Assembly: GCA_944393485.1 (NCBI GenBank)
Contig: CALYAJ010000019.1
Coordinates: forward strand, 1 to 33,907
Length of the DNA stretch: 33,907 nucleotides
Direction: 5' to 3'
DNA from: an uncultured Clostridia bacterium
GTDB taxonomy: Bacteria; Bacillota; Clostridia; TANB77; CAG-508
This document shows, piece after piece, positions 1 to 8,843 of this stretch. Below the pieces are notes generated by a model that was not told where the DNA came from, did no database searches, and was given only the letters and a program-made list of their open reading frames with translations. The stretch's first letter is position 1. Each line of letters begins with the position of its first letter. A program made the translations under genes and the position numbers.

Positions 1-45
1 ATTTACTGTTTAAAACATGGCATTTATTTTCCTTTTTAACCAGCA

Positions 46-77
46 AAAGTAGGCATACCTTTTGGTATACCTACTTT
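46..77. terminator. Terminator-like hairpin
   Basis: The arms at 46-59 and 64-77 pair over 13 of 14 positions, with one C/A mismatch, around a TTTT loop. Neither side has a strong T tract (GTCTT on the plus strand, TTTTGC on the minus strand). It may end a gene that lies outside the window. Confidence 0.45.
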
Positions 78-472
78 GTCTTATCTATATTTATTTTATT
101 ATTATTCTTTAAAGGTGTTATATATGTGTGTGTGTGTGTGTACAGTACCAAGCGTTACAGCTATTCTCATGTTCAAGTTCCTTTCAATATATATTTTTAT
201 TTATATATATATTACTTATATTGCATTTAACTGTAAATGGTAGCTTTTTCCAGTCTATTGGCCTGTTTCGTACAGTTTGATTACGGAAATTTAGGCTTTA
301 ATCTAAAAAAAAGATTTTATTACATTTTCTTATCTTTTTTGCATTATTAATAATTACTTTACTATATTTACATTTTCCTTTTTATATTTCCGTATAAAAA
401 CTATAGTTTTATCATATGTGTAGATTACAGACATGCTGTTGTTTCACATAAATTTATATATTTTTCTATGCT

Positions 473-630
473 AGAACAAATCGGAAAGCCTTAATATTGT
501 ATTAATTTTATTCTTCTCTTTGGCTTTCTGTAAATTTGTTCTGTGCCAATTTTACGTTAGTAAAATTGTGTACAACTGTTGGAGCGAAGCGACTTTTATG
601 CAATAGGAAAGCATCACTTTTCTATTGTAT
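473..630. repeat. Three-hairpin intergenic repeat, copy A
   Basis: Hairpin 1 pairs 473-481 with 534-542 (AGAACAAAT / ATTTGTTCT), with an inner helix 484-490 / 522-528. Hairpin 2 pairs 547-555 with 560-568. Hairpin 3 pairs 598-610 with 618-630 around an AATAGGAAA core and uses two G-U pairs. The same three-part order recurs at 16141-16290, 18081-18223 and, decayed, at 32741-32882. It lies just downstream (in minus-strand terms) of the adhesin terminator. Confidence 0.65.
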
Positions 631-632
631 GG

Positions 633-677
633 AAAAAGTGGAAAACTATCATTATTCAAAATAGTTTTCCACTTTTT
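633..677. terminator. Strong bidirectional terminator after the adhesin gene
   Basis: A perfect 17-bp stem (633-649 with 661-677) around an 11-base loop. On the minus strand the arm ends in TTTTT, so it fits as the terminator of the gene that stops at 721. T-rich sequence also follows on the plus strand. Confidence 0.85.
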
Positions 678-720
678 ATACTTTTATTTTATAGAAGCTT
701 TCAAATTATTTATTCACATT

Positions 721-3700
721 CTATAAAACGAATTTCTTAATTATAAATGCTCCTCCACCAAGTGCTATAACAACAATTGCTGCTAATCCTAAATATAATT
801 TTGTATTACCTAATGCAACTGTTAACATTACTGGTGCATCATCTATATCATCTTCTCCTTCTTTAAAGTTATCTGGAGTTGAATCTATATCTGGTGTATT
901 GCTATCATTATAATCTTGACTTATTTCTGCTATATTTGTTTTTAATCCCATATTATCTTGGTCATTAATCCATGTTAATAATATTGAAACTGTTGCACTT
1001 TCTCCCGGTTGTAATAATGTATTTGCTAATGCCTGTGTTGCAACTCTTTCTCTACCATTTAATGGCTCTCTTTCATACCAATCTGGATTATCTTCTTGTA
1101 CAAATCTTAATCCTTCAGGTATATAATCTGTTATTTCTGTTGCATATCCAGCTATTTCACCTTCATTTGTTACTTTTATTTGGAATTCAAACTTAACTGT
1201 TACATCATTAATGTCTCTTCTTCCTAAGTCAACTTTTGCTGGTTCTTCTGGATCTTCATCACCTGTATGTCCTGTTTCTGTTACTGTTTGTTTTCCATCT
1301 TCATCAATAACAATTGCTTTGCTTACCCATTTCTTTAATGCCAAGTCAAAATATTTTACTTTTACAAACTCTTTATCCAAATCATCTTCTTCATTCCATT
1401 CATTATTATTATCTGGAGTTGAATCGATATCATCTATTGGATCATTTGCACTATCTCTGTCATCTTGTATTTCTGCTGTATTTACTAATATTCTATCAGA
1501 AGTATTTGGTTCTGTTACTTCAAAAGCAACTTTAATATCTCTGTAATCTGGATTACCTTCTTCTATTCCTAAATCTGGCTTAAATGCTTTTATTAAATTA
1601 TCTCCTGCATTTTCTTCTTGTTCTTTAGATAAGTAATCTGTAGAAATATATGTTCCATCTTCTGATTCTTGCCATCTATATTCTGTATTTATAGGATTAT
1701 CTGGTAAGAATTTTAAGCCGTCTGGAATATCATCCTTAACTAAACTTGCATATCCATCCATTAATCCTTCATTATATACTCTTAATGTATAAGTAACAAT
1801 ATTTCCATTTTCAACCTCTACTGGATCTTTAGTATGGTTATAAACTATATTTCCGTCTTCTCCAATACTTAATTGTGGAATTCTATCTGTTACTTCTTGA
1901 TCATCTACAGCTGTAATAAATTTTCTTAATGCTAAATCAAAGTATACAATTCTTACTTTTTCAAAGTCATCATCATCTTCTTGTCCTGGTATATATTCTT
2001 CTCCTGAATTTATTTTGTCATCATTATAATTTGGTAAATTATTATCATCAGGAACTTCCATATTATCTGTTGTAGAATCTCTGTCTATAACATCATTTCC
2101 ATCTGAATCTGATGAATCAGTGATTTCTGCTAAGTTTGTTAATTTTTTACCAAACTCTGCATCATCTTTTATTTTACATACAATTTTTACATCTTTATAT
2201 GATAATGTTGTTCCATCAAAAGCTTTTATCATGTTTGATCCTGCTGATTGTTCTTGTTCTTTTGATAAATAATCTGTTGTTACAGTTCTTCCATCTTCAG
2301 AAACTTGCCATCTATATTCTATGTTTGTTTCATCTTCTGGTAAGAATTCTAATTCTGCTGGTAGTTTATCTACAATTTCATTTGCATAACCATCTATAGA
2401 ACCTTCATTATATACTCTTATTGTATATTCGATTACATCTCCTCTGCTCATATCTATTGGTGTTTTTGGATGATTATATGTAGCTGTTGTAGATGTACCA
2501 TTTGCTAAATTTGTTGTATCTACTGTTGGTTCTCTACCAATTACTGTTTGTCCATTTTGTCCTGTAATAAATTTTCTTAATGCTAAATCAAATTCTTGGA
2601 TAATTATTTTTTCAAAATCATCATCGTCTTCTTGTCCTGGTATATATTTGTCTCCTCTATTTATTTCTTCTTCTTTATAATTTGGTAATTCTTCATCTGT
2701 TGGTAATGTAAAGTTACCATTTGGTACAGAATCTCTATCTGTTACAGCATTTCCTTCTGCATCTGTAGATGCAGTAATTTGAGCTAAATTTGTTATTTTC
2801 TTTAAAGTTTCTGTTGTATTTTTAACTTTACATTTTACTTTTACTTCTTTGTAATCTAATGTTGTTCCATTATATGCTTCTATTAAATTTTCTTCATTTT
2901 GATCCGCATCTGCAACCTCATTAGAATAAGCTAAGTTTGTAGTTTTTATAATTCTATTATTAGTTGAATCTATTATCCATCCATATCCAGCATTAAAATC
3001 TGTTTCTTCTGGATAGTTTGTTGTATCACTAATAAATTCTAATTCTTCTGGTAAATAGTCTGTTATTTCTGAAACATAACCATCTATTTCACCTTCATTA
3101 TATACTCTTATTGTATATGTAATTATATCTCCTGGTTTAACAGCTATAGCATTTTTTGTATGATTATAATCTGCTGTTGTTATTTTTGTTCCATCCATTG
3201 TTTGATTTAAATTTCCTGTATCTACTGATGGTTCTCTGTTTACTGCTTTTCCATTAACTTCTGATATAAATTTTCTTAAAGATAAATCAAATTCTCTTTT
3301 AGTTACTCCAACTTCTTTTTCTCCACTAATTGGTTTATCTTGTTTATCTACAACAACTAATGGTTGTACTACATTAGGATTTTGTGAATTTGTCCAATAT
3401 CCTTTTGATGTAACTCTATATGAACCTGTATAACTAAATTTAATATTTGATATATCATCTATATTTGCTGAAGGAATTGAAATATAAAAACTTGTTCCAA
3501 TTAAGTCTTTAATTGTAGTTCCTTCTGCGACTTCTTGCTTATTTGAATTTAATAAAGTGTATTTTCCTTCTAAACTTGTTCCATCTTGATCTGTAAATGT
3601 TGCTTCAAATTCAAATGTTAAATCATTATTTTTATTTATTTTATATGGTCCTACTACATAATTACTTCCATCTAATTCTACAGTTGGATTAACTTCTTGC

Positions 3701-4524
3701 GCAATACTTATTGGTTCTTGTACAGCTCCATTATTATTTTTGTAGTAATTTATGTTTTCGTCACTTTTTGCTGTGCTTACCATATATTTATATAATTTTG
3801 TCATTGCATTATATCTATATTCGTTTATATCATTTAATGTTGTATATGTTTTTGTGCTACTTTCTGCTAAAGATATTGCTGGGAATGAAGGTTCTCCTGC
3901 AAAATCTACATGGTATACATCTGCATTTTCTTCTGCAGTAGTATTAGTAAAATACCATATTGCTGTTTGTTGCACAACATCTATATCATCATCTGTTAAT
4001 TCATTTTTATCTGATTCTGATAAACCTGCAGCATTTAATAAATCTTGCTTATCTTGTTCTGCTTGTTCTGCTTTTTGAGTTTGAACATCTACAGAGTCAG
4101 AACTTTTTGTATAATATGGAATATATGCATGATCTAATATCCACATTATTGCATAATAATAGTCATCATTTGCTATTATTGATGGAACTAATTGGCTCTT
4201 ATCAGCAAAATCAATCATTTTATCATAATCTGCAGAAAAGTTTCCTGGTGTATCTGTATAAAATCCTTTTTCTGCTTTTAGACAGTAGATTGTATTGTCA
4301 TAGTTTATTGTTGTTCCGCTATTTTCACGTACTACAACTTTCCAAACCATTTTTCCATTGCTTCCACCACGATTAATCTTGTAAGCATATTGCTTTCCAT
4401 CTGCAGTTGGTCTTCTATATTCTTCTATTCCAAAAGTAGTCGTTGCTGCAAAGCTTTCTGTGGCTATTGCAATTACCATCAATATTGTAATTATTGCTCC
4501 TAAAATTTTACTTGTTCTTTTCAT
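721..4524 (-). CDS. Secreted thioester-domain surface adhesin with four stalk repeats
   Basis: This is probably a cell-surface adhesin of 1267 residues. The start is the ATG at 4524: the upstream in-frame ATG (4533) is part of the ribosome site AAAGGATG. Residues 1-27 form a signal peptide ending SFAA. The N-terminal domain has Cys81 in IYCLKAEKG and Gln186 in QQTAIWYF, matching the Cys and TQxA signatures of thioester (TQXA) adhesin domains, which can bond covalently to host ligands. Four repeats follow, starting near residues 411, 642, 860 and 1056. Each begins FDLxLRKFI-like and includes RVYNEG..DGY and LPxxLEF-type segments; they resemble DUF11 or isopeptide-forming stalk domains. Acidic linkers (PGQEDDDDFEK, seen twice) separate them. 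The C-terminus is a hydrophobic helix ending KKFVL, but I see no LPxTG motif before it. Single-gene unit with its own promoter and terminator. Function is inferred from domains. Confidence 0.8.
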   Translation of the reverse strand: MKRTSKILGAIITILMVIAIATESFAATTTFGIEEYRRPTADGKQYAYKINRGGSNGKMVWKVVVRENSGTTINYDNTIYCLKAEKGFYTDTPGNFSADYDKMIDFADKSQLVPSIIANDDYYYAIMWILDHAYIPYYTKSSDSVDVQTQKAEQAEQDKQDLLNAAGLSESDKNELTDDDIDVVQQTAIWYFTNTTAEENADVYHVDFAGEPSFPAISLAESSTKTYTTLNDINEYRYNAMTKLYKYMVSTAKSDENINYYKNNNGAVQEPISIAQEVNPTVELDGSNYVVGPYKINKNNDLTFEFEATFTDQDGTSLEGKYTLLNSNKQEVAEGTTIKDLIGTSFYISIPSANIDDISNIKFSYTGSYRVTSKGYWTNSQNPNVVQPLVVVDKQDKPISGEKEVGVTKREFDLSLRKFISEVNGKAVNREPSVDTGNLNQTMDGTKITTADYNHTKNAIAVKPGDIITYTIRVYNEGEIDGYVSEITDYLPEELEFISDTTNYPEETDFNAGYGWIIDSTNNRIIKTTNLAYSNEVADADQNEENLIEAYNGTTLDYKEVKVKCKVKNTTETLKKITNLAQITASTDAEGNAVTDRDSVPNGNFTLPTDEELPNYKEEEINRGDKYIPGQEDDDDFEKIIIQEFDLALRKFITGQNGQTVIGREPTVDTTNLANGTSTTATYNHPKTPIDMSRGDVIEYTIRVYNEGSIDGYANEIVDKLPAELEFLPEDETNIEYRWQVSEDGRTVTTDYLSKEQEQSAGSNMIKAFDGTTLSYKDVKIVCKIKDDAEFGKKLTNLAEITDSSDSDGNDVIDRDSTTDNMEVPDDNNLPNYNDDKINSGEEYIPGQEDDDDFEKVRIVYFDLALRKFITAVDDQEVTDRIPQLSIGEDGNIVYNHTKDPVEVENGNIVTYTLRVYNEGLMDGYASLVKDDIPDGLKFLPDNPINTEYRWQESEDGTYISTDYLSKEQEENAGDNLIKAFKPDLGIEEGNPDYRDIKVAFEVTEPNTSDRILVNTAEIQDDRDSANDPIDDIDSTPDNNNEWNEEDDLDKEFVKVKYFDLALKKWVSKAIVIDEDGKQTVTETGHTGDEDPEEPAKVDLGRRDINDVTVKFEFQIKVTNEGEIAGYATEITDYIPEGLRFVQEDNPDWYEREPLNGRERVATQALANTLLQPGESATVSILLTWINDQDNMGLKTNIAEISQDYNDSNTPDIDSTPDNFKEGEDDIDDAPVMLTVALGNTKLYLGLAAIVVIALGGGAFIIKKFVL

Positions 4525-4559
4525 ATTTACCATCCTTTTTATATACTACTATCTCTTGT

Positions 4560-4587
4560 ATTTTACTATATTAAAAGCATAAGTCAA
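4560..4587 (-). promoter_or_regulatory. Sigma-A-type promoter of the adhesin gene
   Basis: On the minus strand, TTGACT (4582-4587), a 16-base spacer and TAAAAT (4560-4565), about 36 bases upstream of the chosen start codon. Confidence 0.65.
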
Positions 4588-4786
4588 TAGCAAAAAATAG
4601 CAGTTTTTTTAATATATTTTAACCTCTTTCTATCCCTTTACGGATATAGTTTTTTCTACTTTTGTAATTTTTTTAAATACACATTACAATTATATTACAT
4701 TTTTGTTAAGCTTACAATAATTTAAGCTCAATTTTCGTAATTTTGTTGTATTTATAGGTCTTTTTGAGCATTTTTCCTATGCAATT

Positions 4787-4820
4787 TAAGAAAAGCACCT
4801 TAGCATAAACTAAAGTGCTC
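4787..4820 (-). terminator. Terminator of the pfl operon
   Basis: The arms 4794-4803 and 4810-4819 pair over 10 bp around a 6-base loop. Read on the minus strand, one pair is G-U and the stem is followed by TTTTCTT. It lies 33 bases past the pflA stop codon. Confidence 0.75.
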
Positions 4821-4852
4821 TTTTGTATTAAATAAGGATTCTCATACTATCA

Positions 4853-5575
4853 CTAAATCCCTAATATCTCTTTTGCTTTTTTTACTTCTTCATTTGTTGG
4901 AACTTTTACATTTTCAAATTCATATGGTACATTCATATTATCCCATTTAAATTTTCCTAAATTATGATATGGTAATATTTCTACTTTTTTTACAGTTTTT
5001 AGAGAATTTATAAATTCTCTTAGCTTTATTAAATCTTCATCTTTATCTGTATAACCTGGGATTAATACTTGTCTTATCCACATATCTTTTCCATTTTCAC
5101 TTAAATATCTTGCAAATTCAAGCTCTAATTTATTAGAAGCTCCTACTAAATCTTTGCAAATTTCATCATTAATACATTTTATATCTAATAAAAATAAATC
5201 TGTAAGGTCTATTAATTCTTTAATTTTATCTGTAATTGGCATATTTCCTGATGTATCTATTGCAGTATTAATATTTCTTTTTTTCATTTCTTTAAATAAT
5301 GTAATTAATGCATCTGGTTGTAATAAAGGTTCTCCACCACTTACTGTTATTCCACCTTCAAATTGCATATATGGAACATATCTCTCTATTTTTTCTACAA
5401 TATCCTGAATATTATAGACTTTACCAGAATTCATATCCCATGTATCACGGTTTTGACAATATTTACACTTTAAGTGACATCCCTGTGTGAATATTACATA
5501 TCTTATTCCTGGTCCGTCAACTGCTCCTAAGCTTTCAAATGAATGTATCCTAATTTGATTTTTTACGTCTATCAT
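4853..5575 (-). CDS. pflA: Pyruvate formate-lyase-activating enzyme
   Basis: A radical SAM enzyme of 240 residues that abstracts a hydrogen from the catalytic glycine of pyruvate formate-lyase and so switches it on under anaerobic conditions. The cluster motif CHLKCKYC (Cys33, Cys37, Cys40) is the CxxxCxxC signature that binds the 4Fe-4S cluster and SAM, and GGEPLLQ follows as the SAM-contact motif. The length is normal for the short PflA form without an extra ferredoxin domain. The start ATG at 5575 has GGAGG seven bases upstream. It follows pflB on the same strand after a 77-base gap containing an 11-bp hairpin, so the two are probably co-transcribed with separately tuned expression. Confidence 0.96.
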   Translation of the reverse strand: MIDVKNQIRIHSFESLGAVDGPGIRYVIFTQGCHLKCKYCQNRDTWDMNSGKVYNIQDIVEKIERYVPYMQFEGGITVSGGEPLLQPDALITLFKEMKKRNINTAIDTSGNMPITDKIKELIDLTDLFLLDIKCINDEICKDLVGASNKLELEFARYLSENGKDMWIRQVLIPGYTDKDEDLIKLREFINSLKTVKKVEILPYHNLGKFKWDNMNVPYEFENVKVPTNEEVKKAKEILGI

Positions 5576-5606
5576 ATGTCCTCCAAATAAATTTTAATAT
5601 TGTAAA

Positions 5607-5647
5607 TTAAATCGGGATTTTAGGACTATCCCCAACTCCCGATTTAA
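5607..5647 (-). promoter_or_regulatory. Intercistronic hairpin between pflB and pflA
   Basis: The arms 5607-5617 and 5637-5647 form a perfect 11-bp stem around a 19-base loop, which itself contains GGACTATCC. No T tract follows on the minus strand, so it looks more like an RNA stability or processing element than a full terminator. Confidence 0.6.
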
Positions 5648-5652
5648 ACTAA

Positions 5653-7899
5653 TTATATTCTTTCATGTATTGTTCTATTTATTACATCTAATTGTTGTTC
5701 TCTTGTAAGTTTTATGAAGTTTACTGCATATCCTGAAACACGAACTGTTAATTGAGGATAATTTTCTGGATGCTCCATTGCATCTTCAAGTAATGCTCTA
5801 TCAAATACATTTACATTTATATGATGTCCTGTTTTAATAAAGTATCCTTGTAACATATTAACCATATTTGTTATTCTTGTTTCTTCATCTTTTCCAAGAG
5901 TTCCTGGAGTAATAGCAAATGTGTATGAAATTCCATCTTCTGAATATTCATATGGTAATTTTGCTATTGTATTCATAGAAGCTAACGCTCCATTTGTATC
6001 TCTTCCGTGTAATGGATTTGCTCCTGGTCCAAATGGTTCTCCAGCTCTTCTTCCGTCAGGAGTATTTCCTGTTGCTTTTCCATAAACTACATTTGATGTT
6101 ATTGTTAAGATTGATAATGTATGTTTAGAATTTCTATATGTTATATGTTTTTGCAATTTTCTTTCAAATGTTTTTACTAATTCAACTGCTATATCATCAA
6201 CTCTATCATCATCATTTCCGTATTTAGGGAAATCTCCTTCTACTTGATAGTCTACTGCTAGTCCATCTTCATTTCTTATAACTTTTACCTTTGCATATTT
6301 TATTGCAGAAAGTGAATCAGCAACAACAGATAATCCAGCTATTCCACATGCCATAGTTCTTAATATGTCTGCATCTCTATCATGTAAAGCCATTTCTAAT
6401 GCTTCATATGAATATTTATCATGCATATAATGTATAGCATTTAATGCTTTTATATATATTTTTGCTACATAATCCATCATTTGATCAAATTTTTCCATTA
6501 CTTCATCATAATCTAAATATTCTGATGTAATTGGTTCAAATTTTGGTGTAATTTGTTTTCCAGACATTTCGTCTTTTCCACCATTAATTGCATAAAGTAA
6601 TGCTTTTGCAAGGTTTGCTCTTGCTCCAAAGAATTGCATTTGTTTACCTATCTTCATTGCTGATACACAACATGCTATTCCATAGTCATCACCTAATGTT
6701 ATTCTCATTAAATCATCATTTTCATATTGAATTGATGATGTATCAATAGATATTTTTGCACAATATCTTTTAAATGATTCTGGTAAATTCTTTGACCATA
6801 AAACTGTTAAGTTTGGTTCTGGTGCTGATCCTAAATTCTCTAAAGTATGAAGTACTCTGTATGAATTTTTAGTAACTAATGTTCTACCATCAATTCCCAT
6901 TCCTCCAATACTTTCTGTTACCCATACTGGATCACCACTAAATAATTCGTTATATTCTGGTGCTCTTAAAAATCTTACTAATCTTAATTTTATAATAAAT
7001 TGATCCATTAATGATTGAGCTTCTTTTTCTGTTAATGTTCCATTTTCTAAATCTCTTTGAATATATATGTCTAAAAATGTAGATGTTCTACCTAAACTCA
7101 TTGCTGCTCCATTTTGATCTTTAATTGCTGCTAAATATGCAAAATATAACCATTGAATAGCTTCTTTTGCTGTTGTAGCTGGCTCTGATATATCAAAACC
7201 ATAAGATTTAGCCATTTCTTTTAATTGTTTTAATGCTTTAATTTGTTCTGATACTTCTTCTCTTTCACGGATTACTGATTCTGTAAATTCATCTGTGTTT
7301 AAAGATGTATCTAATAATCTTTGTTTATCTGCTATTAAAACATCTACACCATATAGTGCAACTCTTCTATAATCACCTATAATTCTTCCTCTTCCATATC
7401 CATCAGGAAGTCCTGTTAAAAGATGAGAACTTCTAGCAGCTCTAATATCTTTTGTATATACATCAAATACTCCATCATTATGAGTTTTTCTTAAGTTATG
7501 GTATATATATTCAACTTCGTCATCTACTTTAAATCCGTAACTTTCAGCTGATTTTTCTACTATTCTAATTCCACCATTAGGCATTATTGCTCTTTTTAGT
7601 GGGGCATCTGTTTGAACTCCAACTATTTCTTCTAAGTCTTTATCTATATATCCTGGTGCATATGCATCTATTCTTGAAGGAGTTTTACAATCTGCATCTA
7701 ATACTCCACCATTTTCTCTTTCTTTTTTATACAATTCTAATACTTCATCCCATAGTTTTTTTGTATTATCTGAAACACCTGCTAAAAATGATTCATCTCC
7801 TTCATATGGAATATAGTTAGCTTGTATAAATCCTCTTACGTCTATTTCTTTTGTCCATTCTCCAGACTTATTAAAACCATTCCATTGTTTGAAATCCAT
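5653..7899 (-). CDS. pflB: Formate C-acetyltransferase (pyruvate formate-lyase)
   Basis: A glycyl-radical enzyme of 748 residues converting pyruvate and CoA to acetyl-CoA and formate in the cytoplasm, a central step of anaerobic sugar fermentation. The adjacent catalytic cysteines (Cys410 and Cys411 in [13 protein letters not shown]) and the C-terminal radical site (Gly723 in RVSGYAVNF, followed by [13 protein letters not shown]) are both intact. The length is that of true PFL rather than of other glycyl-radical enzymes, and the CC pair supports pyruvate as substrate. The ATG has AGGAGG 11 bases upstream. It is first in the operon with pflA. The promoter has 17-base spacing and overlaps a 15-base palindrome. 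Confidence 0.98.
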   Translation of the reverse strand: MDFKQWNGFNKSGEWTKEIDVRGFIQANYIPYEGDESFLAGVSDNTKKLWDEVLELYKKERENGGVLDADCKTPSRIDAYAPGYIDKDLEEIVGVQTDAPLKRAIMPNGGIRIVEKSAESYGFKVDDEVEYIYHNLRKTHNDGVFDVYTKDIRAARSSHLLTGLPDGYGRGRIIGDYRRVALYGVDVLIADKQRLLDTSLNTDEFTESVIREREEVSEQIKALKQLKEMAKSYGFDISEPATTAKEAIQWLYFAYLAAIKDQNGAAMSLGRTSTFLDIYIQRDLENGTLTEKEAQSLMDQFIIKLRLVRFLRAPEYNELFSGDPVWVTESIGGMGIDGRTLVTKNSYRVLHTLENLGSAPEPNLTVLWSKNLPESFKRYCAKISIDTSSIQYENDDLMRITLGDDYGIACCVSAMKIGKQMQFFGARANLAKALLYAINGGKDEMSGKQITPKFEPITSEYLDYDEVMEKFDQMMDYVAKIYIKALNAIHYMHDKYSYEALEMALHDRDADILRTMACGIAGLSVVADSLSAIKYAKVKVIRNEDGLAVDYQVEGDFPKYGNDDDRVDDIAVELVKTFERKLQKHITYRNSKHTLSILTITSNVVYGKATGNTPDGRRAGEPFGPGANPLHGRDTNGALASMNTIAKLPYEYSEDGISYTFAITPGTLGKDEETRITNMVNMLQGYFIKTGHHINVNVFDRALLEDAMEHPENYPQLTVRVSGYAVNFIKLTREQQLDVINRTIHERI

Positions 7900-7944
7900 T
7901 TAATATATCCCTCCTATTATTATTTTAGCCTACCCGCTCTTATC

Positions 7945-7973
7945 ATCATAACATAAGTGATAATAGTTATCAA
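7945..7973 (-). promoter_or_regulatory. Promoter of the pflBA operon
   Basis: On the minus strand, TTGATA (7968-7973), a 17-base spacer and TATGAT (7945-7950). This is close to the sigma-A consensus. Confidence 0.8.
7958..7972. promoter_or_regulatory. Palindromic operator candidate in the pfl promoter
   Basis: TGATAA-TAG-TTATCA is a perfect 6-bp inverted repeat covering most of the -35 hexamer and part of the spacer. A bound protein would block transcription. Which regulator binds cannot be read from the sequence; the XRE gene that begins at 8266 is one candidate. Confidence 0.45.
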
Positions 7974-8265
7974 TCTATTTTTAAAAAATTTCACAAATAT
8001 ATTTTATTAAATTGCATACACTAACATTAATCATATGGTTAATGTTGACTTTACCGTTTCTTCTACGATTATTTTCAAAATGCTATATTCTACTTATATC
8101 AATAAATTTGGAGTAATTATTGTAAAAAATATATTTTTCACAATAATACTACAATTGTTTTTGCCCTCAAAATTAGTAAGAATTTTGAGATGGCTAATTT
8201 TCACAATTTTAGAGTTTTTTAATTTAAATTTTATTAGAGTATAAATTGCTCGAATGGAGGTTTTT

Positions 8266-8601
8266 ATGGCTTTAGATTATTCTATTATAGGCGAAAGATT
8301 AAAAAAGGCTAGACTTGCCAAAAATATGACTCAAGAAAATCTAGCTGAGAAAATAGATGTATCTGTTGCCTTTTTGAGTAGAGTTGAATGCGGACATTCA
8401 CATTTTAATTTAAATAGACTTTCTCAAGTATGTAAATTACTAGATGTTTCAGAAGGTTATATTTTATCTGGTACATCCGACGATTCTAAATCTTATTTAG
8501 AAGATGATTTTAGAGAATTACTTGCAAAATGTTCACCAGAAAAACAAAGATTAATTTATAATATAGCAAAAACAATTGCCGAAGATGAAAGTTATTTATA
8601 A
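8266..8601 (+). CDS. XRE-family transcriptional regulator
   Basis: A 111-residue DNA-binding protein. Residues about 7-61 form a Cro/C1-type helix-turn-helix (IGERLKKARLAKNMTQENLA, then VSVAFLSRVECG). The C-terminal 45 residues are helical and may mediate dimer formation. The start ATG at 8266 has GGAGG five bases upstream; the in-frame ATG at 8254 directly abuts that GGAGG and is rejected. It is divergent from pflBA and overlaps the next minus-strand gene by 6 bases tail-to-tail. An inverted repeat at 8166-8189 lies upstream and could serve for autoregulation. Its targets are unknown; pflBA is the obvious neighbour to test. Confidence 0.88.
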   Translation: MALDYSIIGERLKKARLAKNMTQENLAEKIDVSVAFLSRVECGHSHFNLNRLSQVCKLLDVSEGYILSGTSDDSKSYLEDDFRELLAKCSPEKQRLIYNIAKTIAEDESYL

Positions 8602-8832
8602 TAACTTTATCATCTCCGGCATATTTTTTCCTTGAACTTTTGGAATTTCTATTATTTCAAATTTTGATATTTTTTCTCCAAATTTTAATTCTACAATATC
8701 TCCAATTTTCACTTCATAGCTTGGCTTTACTTGTTTTCCATTAACAACTACTCTTCCCATATCTGCCATTTCATTTGCTATTGTTCTTCTTTTTATAATT
8801 CTTGCTACTTTTAAAAATTTATCTATTCTCAT
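8596..8832 (-). CDS. rqcP: S4-domain RNA-binding protein (RqcP/Hsp15-like)
   Basis: A 78-residue protein made almost entirely of an S4 RNA-binding domain (MRIDKFLKVARIIKRRTIAN, then GRVVVNGKQVKPS and VKIGDIVEL). This length and layout match the RqcP (YabO) group, which in Bacillus binds 50S subunits carrying stalled peptidyl-tRNA and helps RqcH add alanine tails during ribosome rescue. Related Hsp15 proteins do similar work. Its 3' end overlaps the XRE gene on the other strand by 6 bases. It follows the DUF2651-like gene by 11 bases on the same strand, so it is probably co-transcribed. The function is assigned by family and length. Confidence 0.85.
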   Translation of the reverse strand: MRIDKFLKVARIIKRRTIANEMADMGRVVVNGKQVKPSYEVKIGDIVELKFGEKISKFEIIEIPKVQGKNMPEMIKLL

Positions 8833-8843
8833 TTTACTTAATT

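Larger units (their letters stand above)
1..720. other. Non-coding stretch before the adhesin gene
   Basis: No credible gene is visible on either strand. The stretch holds a terminator-like hairpin (46-77), a TG dinucleotide run (about 124-141), AT-rich spacer, a possible long-range helix (229-235 with 271-277, 7 bp), repeat copy A (473-630) and a 17-bp terminator stem (633-677). Its length suggests a boundary between transcription units rather than a decayed gene, but decay cannot be excluded. Confidence 0.6.
4525..4852. other. Intergenic region between the adhesin gene and pflA
   Basis: It contains the adhesin promoter, a small hairpin (TATCC..GGATA, about 4632-4648) and the pflA terminator. 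I see no small gene. Confidence 0.6.
7900..8265. other. Divergent regulatory region between pflB and the XRE gene
   Basis: It holds the pflB promoter and palindrome, a sequence at about 7978-7995 ending TTTCACAA (half of a Rex-like site; the other half is poor), and a perfect 9-bp inverted repeat at 8166-8174 / 8181-8189 upstream of the XRE gene. The small ORF that crosses this region has no ribosome site. Confidence 0.55.

Noticed and set aside
124-141. TG dinucleotide run as a functional site
   Set aside because: It is a simple repeat of about nine units with no flanking gene or known role; recorded only as part of the intergenic description.
220-310. Riboswitch-like segment in the first intergenic region
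   Set aside because: One 7-bp long-range helix is visible, but no motif of a known class was found on either strand.
7978-7995. Rex operator upstream of pflB
   Set aside because: Only one half-site fits; the second half has two or more mismatches, so it is mentioned but not called.
8035-8244. 69-residue hydrophobic open frame upstream of the first XRE gene
   Set aside because: It has no ribosome site and lies in the divergent regulatory region; AT-rich DNA produces such hydrophobic frames by chance.
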